Assembly: GCA_963700955.1 (NCBI GenBank) | Contig: CAVOZH010000004.1 | Coordinates: 186,001-250,000 of the forward strand | Source: Nocardioides_C sp963700955 | GTDB taxonomy: Bacteria; Actinomycetota; Actinomycetes; Propionibacteriales; Nocardioidaceae | Direction: 5' to 3' | DNA length: 64,000 nt | Shown: positions 54,329 to 63,483 of the stretch, piece after piece | How positions within the stretch are numbered: the first letter of the stretch is position 1 | How the letters are laid out: each line of letters opens with the position of its first letter | Translations under genes and position numbers: made by a program | Notes under the pieces: model-generated | Databases searched by the model: none | What the model was told of the DNA's origin: nothing | What the model saw: only the letters and a program-made list of their open reading frames with translations

Positions 54329-54352
54329 CCCCGGGTCGGCAGCCGCCCGGGG
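54329..54352. terminator. Hairpin after the WhiG-like gene
   Basis: CCCCGGG (54329-54335) pairs with CCCGGGG (54346-54352), extended inside by CGGC/GCCG with a one-base loop. It begins the base after the sigma-gene stop and faces the convergent L,D-transpeptidase gene. Confidence 0.8.
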
Positions 54353-54373
54353 CCCGGCGACCGCCCTGCCGGC

Positions 54374-55123
54374 TCAGTCCCAGGCGCCGTACACGTGGAC
54401 GAAGAGCTTCTTGTTGTAGGTGAGGTCCCACAGCTGACGTGCGTCCTCGACCCAGAAGTTCACGCACCCGTGGCTGTGGCCCTCGAACGGGTTCATCATG
54501 TAGCGGGACCCGTGGAGAGCCTGACCACGGGAGAAGAACTGGGAGTACGGCATCGGGGCGCCGCCGTAGGTGCGGCTGGTGTGGTCCTCGTCACGCCACT
54601 GCACGGTGAAGTTGCCGGTCCTGGTCTGGGTGTCGTAGCCGCCACCGCGCACGAGCCACGAGTTGTGCAGCTGCCCGGCTCGGTACAGGCTCGCCTGGTG
54701 CCGCTTGCGGTCGTAGCAGACGTGCCATCCGGCCGCCTTGCACGCCGTCGGCACACTCAGCTTGCCGAAGGTGCTCCGCTTGATCAGGGGCACCCAGGTC
54801 GAGGCCGTCACCCGGCCGGTGACCTGAAGGTGCTGGTCTCGCTGGAAGCGCTTGACCGCCCTCTCGGTCTGGGGGCCGAAGCTCCCGTTGGGGGCTGCCG
54901 AGAGGTAGCCGAGACGCTGCAGCCTGATCTGCACCTCGTAGACGTGCTCGATGTGGTACTGGTCGGCGTCGACGTCGCCCCGCTTGACGGGCTCCCGGGT
55001 GAACGGCTTGCTCATGTCCACCGCGGCCTGCGCGGGAGTCGCGGCCACCGCGACGAAACCGATGCTGAGTGCGATCATGGTCATCGCCGAGCCGACAAGG
55101 CGGGCGAAGGATGGGTGCGTCAT
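54374..55123 (-). CDS. Secreted L,D-transpeptidase with peptidoglycan-binding domain
   Basis: The 249-residue protein has a signal peptide (residues 1-33, AMTMIALSIGFVAVAATPAQAA), a PG_binding_1 repeat (VYEVQIRLQRLGYLSAAPNG, FGPQTERAVKRFQRDQHLQV) and a YkuD catalytic domain with the HSHGCVNF active-site motif (His and catalytic Cys). It should form or exchange 3-3 cross-links in peptidoglycan outside the membrane. It is divergent from the DUF3040 gene across 202 bases. Confidence 0.92.
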   Translation of the reverse strand: MTHPSFARLVGSAMTMIALSIGFVAVAATPAQAAVDMSKPFTREPVKRGDVDADQYHIEHVYEVQIRLQRLGYLSAAPNGSFGPQTERAVKRFQRDQHLQVTGRVTASTWVPLIKRSTFGKLSVPTACKAAGWHVCYDRKRHQASLYRAGQLHNSWLVRGGGYDTQTRTGNFTVQWRDEDHTSRTYGGAPMPYSQFFSRGQALHGSRYMMNPFEGHSHGCVNFWVEDARQLWDLTYNKKLFVHVYGAWD

Positions 55124-55325
55124 CTAGTCCTCCGGGCCGCTCCGGGTAGACCCCGGAGGCTGGGGACCAACATGTCGAGCCCCCGTTGTACGGCCCCGGT
55201 CGGGGCACGCGGGACAAGCCTCGCACGTCGGGCGCCCCGGAGGCCATGATTTTTCCACGGTCGCCTACCGTCTGCTGATATGCCTGCATAGACTTGGGAC
55301 AGGTCGTCGTCAGCGGGAGGAAGTC

Positions 55326-55775
55326 GTGCCGCTCTCCGAAGAAGAGTTGCGTCTGCTCGAGCAGATGGAGCGGGCCCTCGTCGCCGAGGACCCCAAGTTC
55401 GTGTCGGCTCTTCGCGGCACCGCGAGGCGTCGGCACGCCCGCCGTCGTGCCCTCCTCGCTGGGGGCGTCTTCGTCATCGGGATCGGTGTCCTCATGGCCG
55501 GCGCTGTACTTCCGAACACCCTGGTCGGCATCGTCGGCTTCGTGGTCATGCTCGGATCGGCAGTGGTGGCCCTGACCGCCTGGCGCAGCCAGGGCGCCGC
55601 CGCCGCGCCGCAGCCGGAGGCAGGCGGCTCAGCCGAGACCGGCTACGGCCTCACCGTCGTCGAGGGCGGCAAGAAGCGCAAGCGACACTCTCCCCGGTCC
55701 CGCCAACGCAACCAGTCGATGATGCAGCGTTTCGAGGAGCGGTGGAACCGCCGTCGGGGCTCGAACGGCTTCTGA
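55326..55775 (+). CDS. DUF3040 family membrane protein
   Basis: The 149-residue protein opens MPLSEEELRLLEQMERALVAEDPKF, the DUF3040 signature, with two membrane helices (ALLAGGVFVIGIGVLMAGAVL and LVGIVGFVVMLGSAVVALTAW) and a basic C-terminus. DUF3040 genes are common just upstream of the dcw cluster in actinobacteria, including M. tuberculosis Rv2169c; the function is not known. A GTG start with GGAGGAAG upstream is clear. Confidence 0.87.
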   Translation: MPLSEEELRLLEQMERALVAEDPKFVSALRGTARRRHARRRALLAGGVFVIGIGVLMAGAVLPNTLVGIVGFVVMLGSAVVALTAWRSQGAAAAPQPEAGGSAETGYGLTVVEGGKKRKRHSPRSRQRNQSMMQRFEERWNRRRGSNGF

Positions 55776-55778
55776 CCC

Positions 55779-55854
55779 ACGCTCGCCTGACGCCGCAACG
55801 CTCGCCTGACGCCGCAACGCTCGCCTGACGCCGCAACGCTCGCCTGACGCCGCA
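55779..55854. repeat. Four exact 19-bp tandem repeats
   Basis: The unit ACGCTCGCCTGACGCCGCA occurs four times head to tail without mismatch, starting 3 bases after the DUF3040 stop and ending just before the end of the convergent transglutaminase gene. The unit contains no long inverted repeat. It may be a variable-number repeat locus or an element that ends transcription. Confidence 0.95.
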
Positions 55855-55863
55855 ACCCGGCCG

Positions 55864-58284
55864 TCACCTCGCCCGGTCCACGCCCGCGTCGTTCAGTGTG
55901 ACTCCGGCTGGGCGTGCAGGTCCCAGCGAACGCCACGCGCCGTTACGCACCAACGAGGCCGGTAGCCAGGCGGCGATCCGGCGGCGCTTCTTCGTGGAAC
56001 CCGCACGCAGCGCCTCGGCGCACCGCTCCACGTCGGCCCCAACAGTCTCCGCCGGTCGCCCCGTCGCCTCGCGTGCGAATCGGGCAAGCTCGACATCGTT
56101 GACGAGCCGCTCCAGGGCCTGGGCGGCCTCGGGGTTGGCCTGGGCTCCCCGCACCCCACCCCGCACGTAGCCCTCACGCTCGTCGGCGCCGGGCCGGCCG
56201 AAGGCCGCTGCCAGCCCGCGTGCCCTCGTGCGGAGCGTCACCGCGTCGTCCCACGGCAGGCGCAGGTCGAGAGCGACGTCACGTACCTCGGCCCATCCGG
56301 CCTCGGCGACCTCGGTTGCAGTGGTCGCGGCCGCCCACCGGCGCCGACGTACGACCGACCTGGCCAGGCGCGGTGACAGCGTCAGGCCGACCGCCAGCAG
56401 GCCGACGACAGCCGCCGTCCACCCGCCGCTGTCCGAACCGCCCCCGTCCGTCGTGGCCGCGGCGGCGTCAGCCTGGCGGCGGTTCCGCCCGAACTCGTCG
56501 GTCTTGGGCGCGGGTGCCGAGGCCGACGGCAGCTCGGTCGGCTGAGGAGTGTTGAGGGCTCCGGTCGTGTAGCCGGGAACGACATTGGCCCGGTCATCAG
56601 GTGTGGGCTCGAAGCGAACCCAGCCCACACCGTCGAAGTACATCTCCGGCCAGGCGTGGAGGTCGTGGGCGCTGTAGACGTACTGGTGCGGTCCCACTCG
56701 CTGCGGGCGGAGGAACCCGACCGCCACCCGTGACGGGATGCCCAGCGTGCGTCCCATGACGGCCATGGCCGCAGCGAACTGCTCGCAGTAGCCGACCCGG
56801 CCGTCGGGACCGGTCGACAGGAAGGCCTGGAGGTCGCCGGTGCTGTTGCCCGAGGCCTGCTCGAGGGAGTAGGTGAAGCCGCCGTCATCCCTGAACCATC
56901 GTTGAAGGCGCACGGCCTTCTCGAAACGGTTGTCGAGGCCCGCGGTCACCTGTCGAGCCACGCGAGCGACCATGTCCGGCATGTCCTGGGGCAGCTCTGT
57001 GTAGCGGGTGAAGATCGACCTCGGCGCTGTCCCCGCGTCGACGAGCTCCTCGGCCGTCGGCGCGAGCTGGAGCGCGCTGAGGGAGTACTGCAGTCCCGCC
57101 GTGCTCTGTCCGTCGGCGGCGCTGACGAAGTCCAGCGTGTTGCTGTCGTAGCGCCAGTCCCCAGGTACGTCGATCGTCTCCACGGGGTACGGCGCGGGAA
57201 GCCAGGTCGAGTCGAAGGCGTCCCCGACCGAGATCTGGTAGTCGACCTGACGTCGTGGCACCCGGGAGCTCAGGCCCGGGGGTCGGGGGAGGACGCCGCT
57301 TGCCCGGTGCTCCGGCGGGATGTCGCGCTGGGACGGTTTCCAGGTGAGCCCGTCGAAGGAGTCCAGCACCGAGATCCGCAGGTAGGACGGGTTCGCGCTG
57401 GCCGTGGTGATCGAGAGCAGGTTGACGTCGCGGCCGCGGACCAGGTCGCGCCGGAGGTTGACCAGGGGGTTCGAGATGCTCACCGAGTCGCCGTCGCCCT
57501 CTCCGCCGGGACCGTTGCCCGAGAGGATGCCACCGCTCAGCGTCGGGATGACGAGCGGAGCGACGACCGCGAGGCCGGTCGCGGTGAGCCCGATCCTTCG
57601 GGCGGACGAACGGATCGACGCGGTGCCGATCTCGACGTCGCCGCTGTCCGTCAGGGTGCCGCTGCGGGAGACCTGCCGACCCCAGTGCGACAGACGTCGG
57701 CCCTCCTCGTTCACGAGTAGCGCGAGGAACGCCACCGCGCCGGCGGCGAAGACCCACCAGGAGACGCCGCCGTCGAGGATCGAGACCGGCGCGGTGTAAA
57801 GGGCGAGCAACGGGAGGCCCGCCACCGGGACCCGCCGCAGCCCACAGGCGAGGAAGTCGACCAGCACGGCGACGAGTGCGCCGGCCGTGATGAGGATCGG
57901 GAAGATCTGCGGGACCGCGTCGGACACCGGGGCGGCGTAGCTCTGTGCGGCCGCCACGCTGTCTGCCAGCAGGGCGAGGCACTCGCGCACGGAGGAACGA
58001 GTGGGCAGCCAGCCCCCGAGAGCGGCCTCGGGGGCCCACCGGTGGGTGAGCCAGACCGTGACGACCGCGAGCTGCCCGACGAGGACGAGCAGGATCGGGG
58101 TCCGGGCCGCGCGCAGCAGGGTGCCGGTGGCCGCGACGAGCAGCACGACGCCGAGAGTCGGCACCAGGTAGCCGCTCGGGCGCTGCACGAACCCGCCCCA
58201 GGCCCACAGGGCGAGCCAGGTGGTGAGCCCGGCCAGCACCGACGGCGCGACGCCGCCGGACCAGTCGAGGTGGGGCCTTCTCAC
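55864..58284 (-). CDS. Membrane transglutaminase-like protein (TgpA type)
   Basis: The 806-residue protein has about seven N-terminal membrane helices (residues 1-250), an extracytoplasmic region with a transglutaminase-like core (GRVGYCEQFAAAMAVMGRTLGI with the catalytic Cys, HDLHAWPEMYFDGVGW with His and Glu, FEPTPDD), another membrane helix near residue 590 and a C-terminal cytoplasmic helical domain. This is the DUF3488-transglutaminase architecture, possibly acting on wall proteins. Start GTG at 58284 overlaps the stop of the DUF58 gene (GTGA). Confidence 0.88.
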   Translation of the reverse strand: MRRPHLDWSGGVAPSVLAGLTTWLALWAWGGFVQRPSGYLVPTLGVVLLVAATGTLLRAARTPILLVLVGQLAVVTVWLTHRWAPEAALGGWLPTRSSVRECLALLADSVAAAQSYAAPVSDAVPQIFPILITAGALVAVLVDFLACGLRRVPVAGLPLLALYTAPVSILDGGVSWWVFAAGAVAFLALLVNEEGRRLSHWGRQVSRSGTLTDSGDVEIGTASIRSSARRIGLTATGLAVVAPLVIPTLSGGILSGNGPGGEGDGDSVSISNPLVNLRRDLVRGRDVNLLSITTASANPSYLRISVLDSFDGLTWKPSQRDIPPEHRASGVLPRPPGLSSRVPRRQVDYQISVGDAFDSTWLPAPYPVETIDVPGDWRYDSNTLDFVSAADGQSTAGLQYSLSALQLAPTAEELVDAGTAPRSIFTRYTELPQDMPDMVARVARQVTAGLDNRFEKAVRLQRWFRDDGGFTYSLEQASGNSTGDLQAFLSTGPDGRVGYCEQFAAAMAVMGRTLGIPSRVAVGFLRPQRVGPHQYVYSAHDLHAWPEMYFDGVGWVRFEPTPDDRANVVPGYTTGALNTPQPTELPSASAPAPKTDEFGRNRRQADAAAATTDGGGSDSGGWTAAVVGLLAVGLTLSPRLARSVVRRRRWAAATTATEVAEAGWAEVRDVALDLRLPWDDAVTLRTRARGLAAAFGRPGADEREGYVRGGVRGAQANPEAAQALERLVNDVELARFAREATGRPAETVGADVERCAEALRAGSTKKRRRIAAWLPASLVRNGAWRSLGPARPAGVTLNDAGVDRAR

Positions 58285-59573
58285 GAGCCGCTTCCCTTCA
58301 CGAGACCGGCCGGGCCGCGCCGGACCGCGGCACTCCCTGCCAGCCCGAGCTCCTGCCACACCGACGGCAACGGACTGCTCGGCGCAGCGGCCACCGCCTG
58401 CCAGCCCTGGGCCCTGAGCCAGCCCACGCCCGGCGCGGCACCCGCGGTGCCCGCTCGCGGGCCGACCCAGGCGTCGACGTCGAGGGCGATGGCCATCGCG
58501 GTGGCGGCCGTGTGACGCATCCGCGCGAAGGCCGCCTTGTCGTGGTCGCCGACAGCGCCGACGACCGCGACCAGCAGACCGGAGTGCCCAGGGTCCTGCA
58601 GCCAGCGGGTGTCGAGATGGGTGAGGCTCGACTCGGTCACCACCGCGAGCGACTCCAGGAGGGGAGCGATCTCACCGGTGTTCCCACCGCGCTCGTGCCA
58701 CGAGCCGCCGCGCTCGTCTCCCGACGCGGTGACCAGCCGCACGGTGAACCCCCGCTGCACGAGGTGCACGGCGACCGAGGCCGCGGCCGAGACGGCGTGC
58801 TCGAGCGACGACGCGGCACCACGCCCCCGATGGGAGAGCTGACGGTTGTCGAGGAAGAGCGTCGCCCGGGACTGCCAGGGCTGCTCCTCGCGGCGCACCA
58901 TGAGCTGGCCCACCCGGGCGCTGCTGCGCCAGTGGACCCGGCGCAGGTCGTCCCCCCGGCGGTACTCGCGGACCGTGACGTCCTCGGCGCTGCCGCTCGC
59001 GAAGGCGCGAGGACGGTTGTCGCCGGAACCGGTCCAGGCGCCGGAGAGGGGGATCGGGGGTAGCGGCACGACCTGCGGCACGACGACCAGCGAGGTGGTG
59101 GAGGAGAAGGTGCGGTTCAGCTCCACGAGGCCGAAGGGGTCGCTGAGCCGGACGGCGAGCGGGCCGATGGTGAACTTTCCCCGGACGTCGCAGCGCACGA
59201 CGTACCCGACGGTGCGCCTGCGTCCCGTCGCCATCCGGTCCACGACGAAACGCGGTCTGGCCCCGAGCACGTAGGGCAGCTGGTCCTCGAGGAGGAGCAG
59301 CCCCGTGGGCACCCGGCCGTCGTTGGTGAGGTCGAGCTGGACCCTGGCCTCCTTGCCCGCCGTCACCTGTCCCGGCGTCACGGAGCGCACCAGCCCGAGC
59401 CGGTACCTGCTGCGGCCGAGGAAGTAGGCGGCGATGACCGGCAGCAGGAGCAGCAGGGCGCCGACGCGCACGAGATCGTCCTGGCCGAGCACCATCGCGC
59501 AGGCGAGCGCGGTCACCCCTGCGGCGACGAAGGCGCGGCCGCGGGTGGTCATCGCGGAGAGTGCCTCGCGCAT
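58281..59573 (-). CDS. DUF58 domain protein
   Basis: The 430-residue protein has two N-terminal membrane helices (GVTALACAMVLGQ and LVRVGALLLLLPVIAAYFLG) and the DUF58 core with GSAEDVTVREYRRGDDLRRVHW, SSARVGQLMVRREEQP and LFLDNR, a von-Willebrand-like fold. It is the middle gene of the conserved MoxR-DUF58-transglutaminase operon and overlaps the next gene by GTGA. MoxR partners are thought to help mature secreted or membrane proteins. Confidence 0.88.
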   Translation of the reverse strand: MREALSAMTTRGRAFVAAGVTALACAMVLGQDDLVRVGALLLLLPVIAAYFLGRSRYRLGLVRSVTPGQVTAGKEARVQLDLTNDGRVPTGLLLLEDQLPYVLGARPRFVVDRMATGRRRTVGYVVRCDVRGKFTIGPLAVRLSDPFGLVELNRTFSSTTSLVVVPQVVPLPPIPLSGAWTGSGDNRPRAFASGSAEDVTVREYRRGDDLRRVHWRSSARVGQLMVRREEQPWQSRATLFLDNRQLSHRGRGAASSLEHAVSAAASVAVHLVQRGFTVRLVTASGDERGGSWHERGGNTGEIAPLLESLAVVTESSLTHLDTRWLQDPGHSGLLVAVVGAVGDHDKAAFARMRHTAATAMAIALDVDAWVGPRAGTAGAAPGVGWLRAQGWQAVAAAPSSPLPSVWQELGLAGSAAVRRGPAGLVKGSGS

Positions 59574-59586
59574 GTGTGGTTCCTCG

Positions 59587-60591
59587 CTACCCGCGCCGGC
59601 GACTCTCCGGCATCGCCACACCGGCCACGATCTGGGCCAGCGCGGTCTCCGTCGTACGCCCGCTCATCGACGCCTCGACGGTCGGGAGCAGCCGGTGCGC
59701 CAGCACCTGGACGGCGAGCCCCTGGACGTCGTCGGGGATGACGTAGTCGCGTCCGTCCATCGCGGCCGACGCCTTAGCGGCGCGCACGAGATGCAGGGTG
59801 GCGCGGGGCGACGCGCCGAGTACCAGCTCCGGCGAGCGCCGGGTAGCGGTGGTGAGGGCGACGGCGTACCGCTGCACCGACTCGGCGACGTAGACGTCGT
59901 TGACGATCTCGATCAGCTTGCGGATCTCCGCCGCGTCGGTCACCGGCTCGAGGTCCTCGAGGGGGTTGTGCCGGGTGTGCGAGTCGAGCATGGCGATCTC
60001 GGCAGCCTCGACGGGGTAGCCCATGGAGACCCGGGCCATGAACCGGTCGCGCTGCGCCTCGGGAAGGGCGTAGGTGCCCTCCATCTCGATCGGGTTCTGG
60101 GTGGCGATCACCATGAACGGCGCATCGAGGTGGTACGTCGACCCGTCGACCGTGACCTGCCGTTCCTCCATGCACTCGAGCATCGCCGACTGCGTCTTGG
60201 GGGAGGCGCGGTTGATCTCGTCGCCGACCACGATGTTCGCGAAGATCCCGCCCGGCCGGAACTCGAAGGCACGGGTGTCCTGGTTGAACACCGAGACCCC
60301 TGTGACGTCGGAGGGCAGCAGGTCGGGGGTGAACTGGATCCGGCGGACGGTGCAGTCGATCGAGCGCGCGAGGGTCTTGCTGAGCATGGTCTTGCCGACG
60401 CCCGGCACGTCCTCGATGAGAAGGTGGCCCTCGGCGAGGAGCACGACGAGAGCCACCCTGGCTACCTCGGGCTTGCCCTCGATGACCTTCTCGATGCTCG
60501 CGCGGACGCGACCCGTCACGCGCGCGAGGGTGTCGAGGTCGGCAGAGTTGGTTGCGACTCCGGCGTCCTCACCCATGGGCACTGAGCTCAC
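59587..60591 (-). CDS. MoxR-family AAA ATPase
   Basis: The 334-residue AAA+ protein has Walker A IEDVPGVGKTMLSK, Walker B NIVVGDEINRASPKTQSAMLE, sensor VIATQNPIEMEGTYALPEAQRDRFM (Arg finger) and C-terminal lid. MoxR ATPases act as chaperones for a neighbouring von-Willebrand-like protein. GTG at 60591 has GAGAGGAAG about eight bases upstream and is chosen over in-frame codons 60615 and 60574. It is the first gene of the three-gene operon. Confidence 0.9.
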   Translation of the reverse strand: MSSVPMGEDAGVATNSADLDTLARVTGRVRASIEKVIEGKPEVARVALVVLLAEGHLLIEDVPGVGKTMLSKTLARSIDCTVRRIQFTPDLLPSDVTGVSVFNQDTRAFEFRPGGIFANIVVGDEINRASPKTQSAMLECMEERQVTVDGSTYHLDAPFMVIATQNPIEMEGTYALPEAQRDRFMARVSMGYPVEAAEIAMLDSHTRHNPLEDLEPVTDAAEIRKLIEIVNDVYVAESVQRYAVALTTATRRSPELVLGASPRATLHLVRAAKASAAMDGRDYVIPDDVQGLAVQVLAHRLLPTVEASMSGRTTETALAQIVAGVAMPESRRRG

Positions 60592-61098
60592 GCTGTTCTT
60601 CCTCTCAACGGCCACCGGCCCCCGGGCGGGGACGACACCGGGCGGGCTGCACGCTACCCCCGGTCGTGGCCGAACTGCCTACATGAAACCCCATCGTGCG
60701 AACCCCTGTCATCGAGTTTGGGACTTGGCTTCACCCTGGAACCACGTCGTGACAGCGCCTCGCGTTCGCGCCGGCTCGCCGGGTGCGCCGGGGCCGTCTC
60801 CTCGCGCGACACGGTCGCTCCGCCGAACCGCTCCACCGCCCACCACCGGCCGCTCCACTCCGCTCCACCAGGCGACGTCGGTGGGGGTGGGAACAACTGC
60901 CCCAGGCTCCTGACCTGCGGGTTTCCGGTGGACGGGTGACCGCCGCCGGTGCCGGTGCCGTCAACCGGTCCATGCGAGCCCTGCGAGTAAAACTCGTCCG
61001 ATCTTGCGCGTTTTGAGTTTTTGGTGGGGGGTAGTGGAGTAGCGTGGAGCGCAGTGGAGGAAAGGGTAGCCCCCAGGGGTCACCGGGAGGAGGTGCCG
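60592..61098. other. Long intergenic region with mraZ control signals
   Basis: These 507 bases lie between the divergent MoxR and mraZ genes. The mraZ-proximal part has the four-repeat operator described separately. Minus-strand TGGAG copies are at 60863-60867, 60853-60857 and 60831-60835, the first two spaced 10 bases apart. A TTGCGC at 61004-61009 could be a -35. No protein-like ORF was seen. Confidence 0.5.
61025..61059 (+). promoter_or_regulatory. MraZ operator: four TGGNG repeats with 10-base period
   Basis: TGGGG at 61025, then TGGAG at 61035, 61045 and 61055 recur at exactly 10-base intervals, about 40-75 bases before the mraZ ATG. MraZ of Escherichia coli represses its own operon by binding TGGGN repeats spaced 10 bases apart, so self-control of the dcw cluster is likely here. 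Confidence 0.8.
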
Positions 61099-61530
61099 AT
61101 GTTCTTCGGTACCTACACCCCCCGGCTCGACGACAAAGGGCGACTGTTCCTCCCGGCGAAGTTCAGGGACGAGCTGTCGGAGGGTCTTGTGGTCACACGG
61201 GGGCAAGAACGCTGCCTCTACGTGTGGTCCATGGCCGAGTTCGGCAAGCTCACCGAGCGACTGAAGGAGGCTCCGATCACCAGCAAGGCGGCTCGTGACT
61301 ACGTCCGCATGTTCTTCGCCGGCGCCTCCGACGAGACACCTGACAAGCAGGGCCGGGTCACCATCCCGCCGATGCTGCGGGAGTACGCCTCACTGTCGAA
61401 GGACTGCATCGTCATCGGTGCCATGAACCGGATCGAGATCTGGGACGCGGCGTCCTGGCAGGCGTACTCCGACGAGCAGGAGCAAGCGTTCGCCGACCTG
61501 AGCGAGGAGGTCCTCCCCGGCCTCATGTGA
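61099..61530 (+). CDS. mraZ: Transcriptional regulator MraZ
   Basis: The 143-residue protein has two SpoVT-AbrB-like repeats (FFGTYTPRLDDKGRLFLPAKFRDEL with the DxKGR core, and DKQGRVTIPPMLREYASLSKD). MraZ binds tandem repeats near its own gene and controls the division-and-cell-wall operon. GGGAGGAGG is seven bases before the ATG. It is the first gene of the dcw cluster and precedes a small membrane protein and rsmH. Confidence 0.95.
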   Translation: MFFGTYTPRLDDKGRLFLPAKFRDELSEGLVVTRGQERCLYVWSMAEFGKLTERLKEAPITSKAARDYVRMFFAGASDETPDKQGRVTIPPMLREYASLSKDCIVIGAMNRIEIWDAASWQAYSDEQEQAFADLSEEVLPGLM

Positions 61531-61725
61531 CGAACGGCTTGACAAGAAAAGAGTCGCCGGGCCCGGCCCACGCCCGCTCTCCCTGCCATCTGGCACACCT
61601 TCCCCGGTGCCAGAAGGCAACTTCCCAGGGACGAGCGGACGGGGACCAGGCCGTGCGAATCCGAGAAGCAGCACCGCCGACGTGATGTCGGCGCCACCAC
61701 CAGGGTTCACTCGAGGGGTCGAAGC

Positions 61726-61878
61726 ATGAGTCTTACTTTCTCCGGACAGCTGTCCGGGCAACCCGCTAGACGGGTCCGTGACGAGGTCAGGGACGGGATG
61801 GCGGTCATCGCCTTCTCGGCGGCGGCCTCATCAGTCCTGGCGGCAGCGCTGATGCTGTTCCTCTCACTGGTGCACTAG
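61726..61878 (+). CDS. Small membrane protein between mraZ and rsmH (50 aa)
   Basis: ATG at 61726 (GAGGGG upstream) encodes a charged head (SGQPARRVRDEVRDG) and a hydrophobic helix (MAVIAFSAAASSVLAAALML) ending FLSLVH. A single-pass small protein fits this position in the dcw cluster. Its stop lies 10 bases before rsmH. No homologue was checked. Confidence 0.6.
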   Translation: MSLTFSGQLSGQPARRVRDEVRDGMAVIAFSAAASSVLAAALMLFLSLVH

Positions 61879-61888
61879 GCGACGAGCG

Positions 61889-62863
61889 ATGAACAGCCCC
61901 CGCCACGTCCCGGTCCTCCTCGACCGGGTCGTTTCTTTAGTGGTCCCTTCACTGGAGCGGCCCGACCGCGACACCACTGTCTTCGTGGACGCCACGCTCG
62001 GCCTCGGCGGCCACAGCGAAGCGGTCCTCCAGGCCTGCCCGAAGGCGCACCTCGTCGGTGTCGACCGCGACACGCACGCGCTCGAGCGCGCCGGTGAGCG
62101 GCTACAGCGGTACGCCGGCCGGACCTCGTTCGCCCACGCGGTGTACGACGAGATCCCCGAGGTGCTCGCAGGGCTCGGGTTCGAGCACGCCGACGCGATC
62201 CTGTTCGACCTCGGCGTCTCCTCGATGCAGCTCGACGTGCGTGAGCGCGGCTTCGCCTACGCGGAGGACGCGCCGCTCGACATGCGGATGAACGACACCG
62301 CCGGCCAGACCGCCGCGGACGTGCTGAACACCTATCCGGTGGAGGAGCTGACCCGCATCCTGAAGATCTACGGCGAGGAGCGCTTCGCGCGCCGCATCGC
62401 CGAGGCAGTGGTCCGGGAGCGGCAGCGCGAGCCGTTCACGCGGTCGGCGCGGCTCGTCGAGCTGATCCGTGAGTCGATCCCGGCCCCTGCCCGTCGTACC
62501 GGCGGCCACCCCGCGAAGCGGACCTTCCAGGCACTGCGCATCGAGGTCAACGACGAGCTGTCGGTCCTGCGCCGCGCGATCCCCGCCGCCATCGACTCGA
62601 TCGGCGTCGGCGGGCGGGTCGTGGTGATGTCGTACCACTCGCTCGAGGACCGGCTGGTCAAGCGGGCCTTCACCGAGCAGACCCGCAGCAACCTGCCGCC
62701 GGACCTGCCCTTCGTCCCCGAAGGCCATGAGCCGGCCCTGCGGTCCCTCACCCGTGGCGCCGAGAAGGCGTCCGAGGCCGAGATCGCCGAGAACCCCCGA
62801 GCAGCGTCGGTGCGCCTGCGCGCCGTCGAACGAGTCCGTCCCAGCACCGGAGCCGCAGCATGA
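61889..62863 (+). CDS. rsmH: 16S rRNA (cytosine-1402-N4)-methyltransferase
   Basis: The 324-residue enzyme methylates C1402 of 16S rRNA with SAM. It begins RHVPVLLDRVV and has VFVDATLGLGGHSEAVL (SAM motif), LVGVDRDTHALERA, ILFDLGVSSMQLDVRERGFAY and RTGGHPAKRTFQALRIEVND, with SYHSLEDRLVKRAF. All MraW/RsmH signatures are present. The stop overlaps the ftsL start (ATGA). Confidence 0.96.
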   Translation: MNSPRHVPVLLDRVVSLVVPSLERPDRDTTVFVDATLGLGGHSEAVLQACPKAHLVGVDRDTHALERAGERLQRYAGRTSFAHAVYDEIPEVLAGLGFEHADAILFDLGVSSMQLDVRERGFAYAEDAPLDMRMNDTAGQTAADVLNTYPVEELTRILKIYGEERFARRIAEAVVRERQREPFTRSARLVELIRESIPAPARRTGGHPAKRTFQALRIEVNDELSVLRRAIPAAIDSIGVGGRVVVMSYHSLEDRLVKRAFTEQTRSNLPPDLPFVPEGHEPALRSLTRGAEKASEAEIAENPRAASVRLRAVERVRPSTGAAA

Positions 62864-63483
62864 GCACTCCTCTTTCCCAGCCACGCAACCGCGTCCCACG
62901 CCTTGCCGAGGCCGCTGTCGAGCGAGCCCGGCTGACCGTCGTCCCGCGCAGGGCGCAGAAGGCGCCGCGGGTCCCGTTCGTCACGCTCGTGTCCCTGCTC
63001 CTCGTCGGCGGAGTGGTCGGCCTGCTCCTCTTCAACACCAACATGCAGCAGTCGTCGTTCGTGGCCACGTCCATGGAGGACCAGGCTGCGGTGCTCGCCG
63101 GCAAGGAGGAGTCGCTGCGGATGCAGCTGGACCGGCTCCGGGACCCCCAGCACGTCGCGGCGGAGGCCAAGCGGCTCGGCATGGTGCCTGCGAGCAGCCC
63201 GGCGTTCATCCGGCTCTCCGACGGCAAGGTGCTCGGTCGCCCGGCGGTCGCCGAGCCGAGCGACTCGGTGCGCATCGCGCCGCTCCCGCCGGTGAAGCCC
63301 CAGTCCCTGCGGCCGAGGCAGGTGATCCTCCCCATGCCCGAGATGGAGCACGACCGGGCATCGGGCCGTCGCGACACGGCCGAGTCGTCGGCGGAAGCCT
63401 CCGGTGATCGAGGCCAGGAGTCGCGTACAAAGGGGAGGAGCCACAGCCAGAACGCAGCATCGTCCACGGGGAGGACGCCTTGA
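62860..63483 (+). CDS. ftsL: FtsL-like cell-division protein
   Basis: The 207-residue bitopic protein has a short cytoplasmic N-terminus, one membrane helix (FVTLVSLLLVGGVVGLLLFN, residues about 41-60), and a coiled coil (EDQAAVLAGKEESLRMQLDRL) in the periplasmic-equivalent part, followed by a disordered tail. Position between rsmH and ftsI supports the FtsL call. FtsL stabilises the divisome with FtsB/FtsI. ATGA overlaps with rsmH and TTGA with the next gene show tight coupling. Confidence 0.87.
   Translation: MSTPLSQPRNRVPRLAEAAVERARLTVVPRRAQKAPRVPFVTLVSLLLVGGVVGLLLFNTNMQQSSFVATSMEDQAAVLAGKEESLRMQLDRLRDPQHVAAEAKRLGMVPASSPAFIRLSDGKVLGRPAVAEPSDSVRIAPLPPVKPQSLRPRQVILPMPEMEHDRASGRRDTAESSAEASGDRGQESRTKGRSHSQNAASSTGRTP

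Noticed and set aside
55776..55857. CRISPR-like array
   Set aside because: The 19-bp units are contiguous with no spacers, so this is a plain tandem repeat.
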